From positions 1 through 12,361 of the forward strand of contig JAFAUA010000029.1 of NCBI GenBank assembly GCA_019243595.1: a stretch of 12,361 nucleotides of DNA. Reading direction: 5' to 3'. This document shows, piece by piece, positions 6,760 to 12,361 of the stretch (position 1 is the first letter of the stretch; every line of letters begins with the position of its first letter). The position numbers and the translations under genes were made by a program. The notes under the pieces were generated by a model that made no database searches, had not been told where the DNA came from, and was given only the letters and a program-made list of their open reading frames with translations. This stretch comes from Acidimicrobiia bacterium. GTDB lineage: Bacteria > Actinomycetota > Acidimicrobiia > Acidimicrobiales > AC-14.

Positions 6760-9700
6760 CTACGCCGTTGCCTCTTCCCGTCGGCCCAAACCTGCAAACG
6801 CCACGAGGAGCGCACCCAGGGCCATTGCAAGGGCCCCGGCCAAGCTCAGCTGCAGCGTCTCCAGGCCGGTGAAGGCCAGCGCCGGGCCCGAAGCCGCGTG
6901 GGCCGAGGGCATCGACGACGACCCGCTGCCACCGTTCGACGGATGGCAGGTGCCGCCCGACGAGGTGGAGTGGTCGATGGCCACCGAGCAGCCCGAGGCA
7001 ACCGAGCCGTGCATGGCGACGGCGTCGCCGGACGACACGGAGTTGTCAAGGGCCGTACCCGAGCCGGACGCCACCGAGGTGTCGTCGGCATTCGCCGTGC
7101 CCGACGCAGTCGGGTTCGCAGGACCGCCCGCCGGCGGTGCCGCCACGACGTTGTTGCTGGTGCCGGTGTTCGCCGCACCAGTGTTCCCGCCACCATTGGA
7201 GTTGCCGGTGGAGTTGGACTGACCCGAGTTACCACTGGTGCTGCGTGAGTTGTTCGTCACAGCGCCGTTGTTGTTCGTGGCATTGGAGGTCGCCCCGCCG
7301 GTCGAAGCCGCCGGCGCCATCTGCAAGGCGTCTGCGCTCTGCAGCTGGGCGGTCGCGGCCGAAGATGAAGCCGTGCCACTGGTGTCGCTGCTCGTGCCCG
7401 AGCCGCTCGGACCCGTGTCGCCGGACGTGCCGGTGGTGGACACCGGGCTGGCATCGGCCGTCGAGCTGGCCGCACCGGTGTTGCCGGTGTTCGTGCTCGA
7501 GTTCTGAGCCGTCGCCGCACCCGAGTCACCACTCAGCGCCTGAGGCGACTCGTTGCCGCCGCCGTTGCCGCCGGCACCGCCGTTGGCCGAGGTGGCGTCG
7601 ATGGAGTCGCCACCACTCAGGTGGCCGACATGGACGGTGCTACGGCTGCCCACGCTCGAGCGGCCACGGAGGTCGCCGCCGGCAGCCGACCGGGCATGAG
7701 CGTGAGTGCCGCCGCGGGACCCATTCCCACCGGTGCTGGTGCCGGCCGTTGTGTTCGCCGCCGGGCCGGTGTCACCAGAATTGGCTTGGGCCTTCGACTG
7801 CGCACCGGAGTTGGCGTTGGACTTTGCCGTCGCCGCCGCATGGGCGTCACCGGTCTTGCCACTCCCGCCGGTGTCGCCCGACTTGGCCGTCAGCTTGCTG
7901 GAACCGCTGTCGACCTTGGCGTCGCCGGTGCCACCGCTCTTGCCGGAGTCGCCGGAGATGGCCAGCGGGTCGGACGTCGCCGTCGAGGTGGCCGGGCCCG
8001 TGTTGCCAGTGTTGGTCGCCGACGACTGGGCGGTGGCCGCACCCGAGTTGCCGCTGATCGCCGAAGGCGACTGCGTCAGGTCGCCGTTACCGCCGTCGCC
8101 GCCGTTGGCGTTGACCTGGGCGATCGAGTCGCCGCCGCTGATGCTACCGATGGTCGCCCGGGCCTTGCGCCCACTGACGCTCAGTCGCGTGCGGACGTCG
8201 CCACCAGCGGCCGAGCGGGCCGTGCCGTGGTCGCCGCCGCGGCCACCGTTGCCGCCCGTGGCGGTGCCACGGACCGCGTTGGCCGCGGAGCCCGTGTTAC
8301 CCGAGACGGCGCCGGCGTTGGACTGGGCCCCCGAATTGGCATTGGAGTCGGCGGTACCGGACACCGAGGCGTTGCCGGTCTTGCCGCTGTCGCCCGAATT
8401 ACCGCTACGGGCAGCGAGGCCGCTACCACCGGCGCTCCCCTTGATGGCGGAGTTGCTGAGGTCGGCACTGATCTTGGCGTCGCCGGTCTTGCCACTGTCG
8501 CCGGAGTTACCGGTGACGGCCTGCGGATCGGCACTCGCCGTCGAGGACGCAGCGCCGGTGTCGCCGGTGTTCGTGGCCGACGACTGGGACCACGCCGTGC
8601 CGGAGTCGCCCGACTGGGACAGCGGGGACTCGGTCAGGTTGGCGTCGCCGCCGCTGCCACCGTTGACGTTGAGCTGGGCGATCGAGTCGCCGCCGCTGAT
8701 GCTGCCCACGGCCAGGTGGCTGTTGCGGCCCTGCACCCGTAGGCGGGCCGAGACGTCGCCGCCGGCGGCGGAGTGAACCGTCCCGTGGTCGCCGCCACGA
8801 CCGCCGTTGCCGCCCGTGGCGTTGCCGCGAACAGCATTGGCGACGTCGCCCGTGGTGCCGGACGCCGAGGTGGCGCCGGACTGGGCACCGGAGTTGGCGT
8901 TCGACGTGGCCACGCCAGCAGCAGCGGCGTTACCGGTGGTCCCGGTGTCGCCCGAGTTGCCAGAGCGGACCGCCGCCGTCGGGTTGGCCTTGCCCTTGAT
9001 GCCGGAGTTGTCGGCCGAGAGCGTTGCCTTGGCGTCGCCCGTGGTGCCGGAGCCGCCGGAGTTGCCGGACGTCGCCGTGGGGCTGGCCGTGGCTGTGGAG
9101 CTGGCCGCACCGGTGTTGCCGGTGTTGGTAGCCGAGGACTGCGCACGGGACAGGCCCGAGTTGCCGGAGATGGAGGTCGGCGAAAGGTCGACCTTGCCGT
9201 TGCCACCGTCGCCGCCGTTGGCCGAGCCACTGGCGATGGAGTCGCCGCCGGCGATCTTGCCGCCGCCGACCGCATTCGCACGTCCACTGGCCGACAGACG
9301 GTCGGCGGAGTCGCCCGCAGCGGCCGAACCGGCCGTCAGGTGATCGCCGCCTCGCCCACCGTTGCCGCCCAGCCCACCACCGTTGCCGCCGTTCGCGGAG
9401 GCGTTGGCGATGGAGTCGCCGCCGACCACGCTGCCAAGGTTCACCCGGTTGTTGCGCCCGGTGACCCTCTGGCGGGCACTGGCGTCGCCGCCACTGCCCG
9501 AGTGGACCGTCAGGTGGTCGCCGCCGCGGCCACCGTTGCCGCCGGTCGCCTTTTCGCTGACGGCGTTGGCCACGTCGCCGGTGTTGCCCGATGCCGAGTC
9601 GGAGTGGGACAGGGCGCCCGAGTTGGCGACGCTGTCGGCGGCACCACCGGCCTTGGCATTGCCAGTATCGCCTGTGTTGCCCGTGTCGCCGCTGCGGATG

Positions 9701-12361
9701 GCAGCGGCGACGTTCGCCTTGCCCTTGATGCCGGTGTTGCTGGCCGTGAGATCGCCGGAGGCCTTACCGGAATTGCCGGAGTCGCCGGAGTTGCCAGTGG
9801 CGGCCACCGGGCTGGCGGTTGCCGTCGAGCTGGCCGGGCCGGTGTTGCCGGTGTTGGTCGACGTGGACTGTGCCCACGCCGTACCCGAGTCACCAGACTG
9901 GGCGAGCGGAGCCTCGTTGATCCACGGGGAGCCGCCGTCGCCACCGTTGGCCGAGCCGTTGGCGATGGAGTCGCCACCGGCGACCTTGCCGCCGGTGACC
10001 CGGTTGTTGCGGCCACTGACACTGCGGCGCACCTTGGCGTCGCCGCCGCGGGAGGAGCGGGCCGTGAGATGGTCGCCACCGCGACCGCCGTTGCCGCCGG
10101 TCGCCGTCACCTTGGAGGCGTTGGCCGCGGCGCCCGTGTCGCCCGACAGCGAGCTGGCGTCGGACGCAGCGCCACTGTTGGCGAACGAGGAAGCCGCGCT
10201 CGCGGCGTTGGCCTTGCCGGTATCGCCCGTGGCGCCGGTGTTGCCGGTGCGGACCGTCGAGGCGCCGACCTTGGCGCTGCTCGCCGGCTGGCTGTTCATG
10301 ACCGCTGCCGTGAGCTTGGCATCGCCGGTGTTGCCCGACTGCCCGGAGTCGCCCGACATCGCGACGGGGTCGGCCGTCGCCGTCGAGGTGGCGGCGCCGG
10401 TGTTGCCGGTGTTCGTGGACGAGGACTGCGCACGCGACAGCCCGGAGTTGCCGGAGATCGCCGTCGGGCTCTGGTCGGACTTGACGCCGCCGCCGGCGCC
10501 GCCGTTCACCGAGCCGTTGGCGATCGAGTCGCCGCCCGTGACGGAGCCGAGGGACACGCGATTGCCGCGGCCGCTAACCGACTGGCGAGCCTTGGCGTCG
10601 CCGCCGCGGCCCGAGCGGACCGTGGAGTGGTCGCCACCGCGGCCGGCGTTGCCGCCGACCAGCGTGCTCTGGACGGCGTTCGCCGCATCGCCGGTGTTGC
10701 CCGAGACCGACGTGGCACCGGAGATTGCGCCCGAGTTGGCAGCGCTCTGAGCGGTGCCGTCAGCCTTGGCGTTGCCGGTGTTGCCGGTCGCACCCGAGTC
10801 CCCGGAGCGCACAGCGACGCCCTTGATATTGGCGCTGCCCCCGAGGCCCGTGTTGATCGAGCCGAGCGTGGCGTCGGCCTTGCCGGTGCTGCCCGAGTCG
10901 CCGGAGTTGCCGGACACGGCAGTCGGGTCGGCAGTTGCCGTCGACGACGCGGCGCCGGTGTTGCCGGTGTTGGTGGACGACGACTGCGCCCACGACATCC
11001 CCGAGTCACCAGACTGGGCCAGCGGGGACTGGGTCGAATCGATGCTGCCGCCCGCGCCGCCGTCCGCCGAGAGGTTGGCGATCGAGTCGCCACCGGTGAC
11101 CGAACCGCCGGACACGTGGTTGTTGCGGCCCGTGACCCTGGAACGGGAACTGGCGTCGCCGCCGCGAGACGAGACGGCATGGCCGTGGTCGCCGCCGCGA
11201 GCACCCGCGCCGCCGGCCGCCCGGATGCTGACGGCATTAGCCGCCCCGCCGGTGTCGCCGGACGTGGAGTTGGCCTCGCTGGCCGCACCGCTGTTGGCGA
11301 TGCTGGTCGCCGAGCCGCTTGCGTGAGCCGAGCCGGTGTCGCCGGTGTTACCGGAGTCGCCCGAGCGGACCGTGCCAGCCCCAACCTTGGGGGCGGCGGC
11401 CAGGCCGCTGTTGAGAACGCCCGCGGTCAGGTTGACGTCGCCGGTCGCGCCCGTGGCGCCGGAGTCGCCGGAGCGGGCGGTGCCGCTGGCCGCCGACATG
11501 GCGTCGCCGGTACCGCCGGAGTTGCCGGAGCCGCCGGAGGCGGCGTTGACACCCGGATCAGCCAGGCCCTTGATGGCGGTGTTGACGGCGCCGACCGTGG
11601 CCGAGACGTCGCCGGTACGGCCGGTGGCACCTGAGTTGCCGGAGAGCGCCTGGCCGTCGGAGACGGCCGTCGAGCTCGAGGAGCCAGTGTTGCCGGTGTT
11701 GGTCGCCGAGGACTGGGCGACGGAGGCGCCGGAGTTACCGGAAACCGCCGTCGGGCTCTGCGTGGACTTGACGTCGCCGCCGGCGCCCCCGTTGGCCGAA
11801 ACGCTGGCGATCGAGTCGCCGCCAGTGACCTTGGGGCCGCCGTTGTTGGCGCGCGCCTTGGCGTCGCCACCGCGAGCCGAGTGGGCCGTCGCGTGGTCGC
11901 CACCGGGGCCGGCGTTGCCGCCGACCAGCGTGCTCTTCACTGCGTTGGCCACGTCGCCGGTCGTACCGGACACCGAGGTCGACCGAGAAGCGGCGCCGGA
12001 GTTGGCGAGACTGGTCGAATCACCGGTGATCTTGGCGTCGCCGGTCTTTCCGGAGTTGCCCGAGTCGCCAGACTGAGCCGAGCCGCTGACGCGGGCCGTG
12101 CCCTTGATGCCGGTGTTGATGGCGCCTGCAGTCAGGTTCACGTCGCCCGTGCGGCCCGTCGCACCCGAGTCGCCGGTCATCGCCGTCGGGCTGCCCACGG
12201 CCGTGGAGCTGGCGCCGCCGGTGTTGCCGGTGTTGGTCGCCGAAGACTGAGCGGTGGACGCACCCGAGTTGCCGGAAAGCGCCGTCGGGGTCTGCGACGC
12301 ATTGACGCCGCCGCCGTCGCCGCCGTTGGCCGACACGCTGGCGATCGAGTCGCTGGCGGTC
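6760..12361 (-). CDS. Giant Gly/Ser/Asn-rich repeat surface protein with LAFTG sorting signal (N-terminus outside window)
   Basis: The frame is open from the right edge to TAG at 6762-6760, so at least 1866 residues are visible. The GTG at 12336 is an internal Val in a repeat (TASDSIASVSANGG), not a start. Tandem units of about 186 residues carry conserved blocks in this order: SANGGxGG, SPxAxSGNSG, AQSSxTNTGNTGAASSTA, SGxSGxTGDA, RSGDSGxTGxTG, ANSGAxS, SGxTGDxANAV, GGNGGRGGDH, GRNNRV, GGDSIA. Many stretches have Gly at every third residue. The repeats lack Cys and are poor in bulky hydrophobics. After the array come an Asn/Ser/Gly/Thr-rich linker, the two-Cys module, LAFTG, a membrane helix and RREEATA. 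LAxTG is the motif class used by actinobacterial class E sortases, so the protein is probably wall-anchored. Overall build recalls PE_PGRS or collagen-like proteins, but I see no named family. An adhesin, fibre or coat role is inference. Confidence 0.9.
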   Translation of the reverse strand, partial: TASDSIASVSANGGDGGGVNASQTPTALSGNSGASTAQSSATNTGNTGGASSTAVGSPTAMTGDSGATGRTGDVNLTAGAINTGIKGTARVSGSAQSGDSGNSGKTGDAKITGDSTSLANSGAASRSTSVSGTTGDVANAVKSTLVGGNAGPGGDHATAHSARGGDAKARANNGGPKVTGGDSIASVSANGGAGGDVKSTQSPTAVSGNSGASVAQSSATNTGNTGSSSSTAVSDGQALSGNSGATGRTGDVSATVGAVNTAIKGLADPGVNAASGGSGNSGGTGDAMSAASGTARSGDSGATGATGDVNLTAGVLNSGLAAAPKVGAGTVRSGDSGNTGDTGSAHASGSATSIANSGAASEANSTSGDTGGAANAVSIRAAGGAGARGGDHGHAVSSRGGDASSRSRVTGRNNHVSGGSVTGGDSIANLSADGGAGGSIDSTQSPLAQSGDSGMSWAQSSSTNTGNTGAASSTATADPTAVSGNSGDSGSTGKADATLGSINTGLGGSANIKGVAVRSGDSGATGNTGNAKADGTAQSAANSGAISGATSVSGNTGDAANAVQSTLVGGNAGRGGDHSTVRSGRGGDAKARQSVSGRGNRVSLGSVTGGDSIANGSVNGGAGGGVKSDQSPTAISGNSGLSRAQSSSTNTGNTGAATSTATADPVAMSGDSGQSGNTGDAKLTAAVMNSQPASSAKVGASTVRTGNTGATGDTGKANAASAASSFANSGAASDASSLSGDTGAAANASKVTATGGNGGRGGDHLTARSSRGGDAKVRRSVSGRNNRVTGGKVAGGDSIANGSANGGDGGSPWINEAPLAQSGDSGTAWAQSTSTNTGNTGPASSTATASPVAATGNSGDSGNSGKASGDLTASNTGIKGKANVAAAIRSGDTGNTGDTGNAKAGGAADSVANSGALSHSDSASGNTGDVANAVSEKATGGNGGRGGDHLTVHSGSGGDASARQRVTGRNNRVNLGSVVGGDSIANASANGGNGGGLGGNGGRGGDHLTAGSAAAGDSADRLSASGRANAVGGGKIAGGDSIASGSANGGDGGNGKVDLSPTSISGNSGLSRAQSSATNTGNTGAASSTATASPTATSGNSGGSGTTGDAKATLSADNSGIKGKANPTAAVRSGNSGDTGTTGNAAAAGVATSNANSGAQSGATSASGTTGDVANAVRGNATGGNGGRGGDHGTVHSAAGGDVSARLRVQGRNSHLAVGSISGGDSIAQLNVNGGSGGDANLTESPLSQSGDSGTAWSQSSATNTGDTGAASSTASADPQAVTGNSGDSGKTGDAKISADLSNSAIKGSAGGSGLAARSGNSGDSGKTGNASVSGTADSNANSGAQSNAGAVSGNTGSAANAVRGTATGGNGGRGGDHGTARSAAGGDVRTRLSVSGRKARATIGSISGGDSIAQVNANGGDGGNGDLTQSPSAISGNSGAATAQSSATNTGNTGPATSTATSDPLAISGDSGKSGGTGDAKVDSGSSKLTAKSGDTGGSGKTGDAHAAATAKSNANSGAQSKAQANSGDTGPAANTTAGTSTGGNGSRGGTHAHARSAAGGDLRGRSSVGSRSTVHVGHLSGGDSIDATSANGGAGGNGGGNESPQALSGDSGAATAQNSSTNTGNTGAASSTADASPVSTTGTSGDTGPSGSGTSSDTSGTASSSAATAQLQSADALQMAPAASTGGATSNATNNNGAVTNNSRSTSGNSGQSNSTGNSNGGGNTGAANTGTSNNVVAAPPAGGPANPTASGTANADDTSVASGSGTALDNSVSSGDAVAMHGSVASGCSVAIDHSTSSGGTCHPSNGGSGSSSMPSAHAASGPALAFTGLETLQLSLAGALAMALGALLVAFAGLGRREEATA
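6763..6879 (-). other. C-terminal sorting signal (LAFTG, membrane helix, charged tail)
   Basis: LAFTG is encoded at 6879-6865. It is followed by a hydrophobic segment (LSLAGALAMALGALLVAFAG) and the tail LGRREEATA, 34 residues after the motif. This is the standard three-part sortase substrate layout. The Ala at position 2 fits the class E (LAxTG) type rather than class A LPxTG. No sortase gene lies in this window. Confidence 0.8.
6928..7047 (-). repeat. Shared 40-residue two-Cys module, copy in the giant protein
   Basis: Located just before the sorting signal. Pattern: DNSVSSGDAVA, GSVASGCSVAIDHS, SSGGTC, NGG. It contains the only two Cys of the visible giant protein, separated by 13 residues, as in the copy at 6328-6447. 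An outer-surface position next to the wall anchor is expected. Confidence 0.85.
7360..7597 (-). repeat. Repeat unit 10, partial, last of the array
   Basis: Begins SANGGAGGNGGGNESPQALS and keeps TNTGNTGAASSTA. After about 60-80 residues it dissolves into a Ser/Thr/Gly/Asn-rich linker (left edge approximate) that leads to the two-Cys module. The GGNGGRGGDH and GGDSIA blocks are missing. Confidence 0.7.
7598..8119 (-). repeat. Repeat unit 9 (522 bp)
   Basis: 174 codons, 12 fewer than the common length. Class A head (SPSAISGNSG). The GGNGGRGGDH block is altered to GGNGSRGGTH and the closing block to GGDSIDAT. This fits degeneration at the edge of the array. Confidence 0.85.
8120..8677 (-). repeat. 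Repeat unit 8 (558 bp)
   Basis: 186 codons. Class B head with Trp (SPLSQSGDSGTAWSQSS). TNTGNTG is varied to TNTGDTG, and the unit closes with GSISGGDSIAQV. Confidence 0.88.
8678..9232 (-). repeat. Repeat unit 7 (555 bp)
   Basis: 185 codons. Class A head (SPTSISGNSGLSRAQSS), GGNGGRGGDH present, closes with GSISGGDSIAQL, as in unit 8. This suggests units 7 and 8 are close relatives. Confidence 0.88.
9233..9406 (-). repeat. Repeat unit 6, truncated (174 bp)
   Basis: Only 58 codons: SANGGNGGG runs directly into LGGNGGRGGDH and the unit end (SGRANAVGGGKIAGG). The whole middle, about 128 codons, is missing in frame. A 14-bp direct repeat (CCACCGTTGCCGCC at 9356-9369 and 9377-9390) marks the junction. 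Confidence 0.88.
9407..9961 (-). repeat. Repeat unit 5 (555 bp)
   Basis: 185 codons. Class B head with Trp (APLAQSGDSGTAWAQST), preceded by an unusual PWINE stretch with a second Trp. Contains GGNGGRGGDHLT and closes with LGSVVGGDSIANA. Confidence 0.88.
9962..10519 (-). repeat. Repeat unit 4 (558 bp)
   Basis: 186 codons. Class A head (SPTAISGNSGLSRAQSS). Contains GGNGGRGGDHLT and closes with GGKVAGGDSIANG. Confidence 0.88.
10520..11077 (-). repeat. Repeat unit 3 (558 bp)
   Basis: 186 codons. Class B head with Trp (SPLAQSGDSGMSWAQSS). The Gly block reads GGNAGRGGDH, and the unit closes with LGSVTGGDSIANG. Confidence 0.88.
11078..11806 (-). repeat. Repeat unit 2 with an internal 171-bp duplication (729 bp)
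   Basis: 243 codons, exactly 57 more than the 186-codon norm. The extra length is a second copy of the GDVxxTxGxxNxxxxG segment (anchor GACGTC on the plus strand at 11605 and 11434, 171 bases apart). Class A head (SPTAVSGNSGASVAQSS). Confidence 0.85.
11807..12340 (-). repeat. Repeat unit 1 in the window (534 bp)
   Basis: 178 codons. Class A head (TPTALSGNSGASTAQSS), and ANNGGPKVTGG in place of the GRNNRV block. It is preceded at the window edge by TASDSIAS, where the usual GGDSIA has lost its two Gly. More units may lie to the right. Confidence 0.85.

Noticed and set aside
8773..11634. A 953-residue plus-strand open frame across the repeat array, plus other long plus-strand frames in 7137-12076
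   Set aside because: Stop-poor antisense of a GC-rich tandem repeat. The products are Ala/Gly/Arg/Val-rich or Ser/Pro-rich mirror images with no domain, while the minus frame carries the conserved protein repeats, the sorting signal and the stop.
12334..12336. GTG as the start codon of the giant protein
   Set aside because: The frame continues upstream to the window edge with repeat-like sequence (TASDSIAS), so this GTG is an internal Val of a repeat.
7598..12340. Tandem repeats as a CRISPR array or mobile element
   Set aside because: All unit spacings are multiples of three, the frame is open throughout and the protein is conserved block by block, so these are coding repeats.

Overview
High-GC actinobacterial DNA. 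The supporting signs are an ECF42-type sigma factor paired with a DGPF/YCII protein, a kinase-fold PASTA membrane protein, a BTAD-type regulator, and a surface protein ending in an LAxTG-type (sortase E class) sorting signal. The exact lineage cannot be fixed from this window. An environmental actinomycete such as an acidimicrobial lineage is plausible, but that is inference. Apart from one gene tail at the far left, every gene is on the minus strand, so transcription runs right to left.

Right half (about 6760-12361): one very large open frame, cut off by the right edge, encoding a Gly/Ser/Asn/Thr/Asp/Ala-rich repeat protein. At least 1866 residues lie in the window. It is built from units of about 186 residues (558 bp): eight near-complete units, one truncated unit and one terminal partial unit. 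It ends in a small two-cysteine module, the LAFTG motif, a membrane segment and a charged tail. Sixty bases downstream lies a small secreted protein (6259-6699) that carries the same 40-residue cysteine module (31/40 identical). This pair is the most unusual content of the window. It looks like an undescribed surface-protein system: a giant wall-anchored fibre or adhesin plus a small soluble partner.

Middle (1799-6146): after a pair of GC-rich hairpins (6188-6237) come two co-oriented genes. The first is a 906-residue protein with a Cys-rich N-terminus, three copies of a coiled-coil module, and a C-terminal winged helix plus BTAD. The second is a kinase-fold protein with a membrane segment and one PASTA domain. 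Its catalytic loop has lost the Asp and other essential residues, so it looks like a pseudokinase.

Left (124-1783): a DGPF/YCII-family gene and an ECF42 sigma factor with a C-terminal TPR-like extension, preceded by a promoter that matches the motif described for ECF42 autoregulation. The sigma frame has no standard start codon where its conserved N-terminus begins. It overlaps, tail to tail, the last 55 bases of a plus-strand gene (2-178) that enters from the left edge.

No tRNA, rRNA, CRISPR array or insertion sequence was seen, and no gene-free stretch exceeds about 115 bases.
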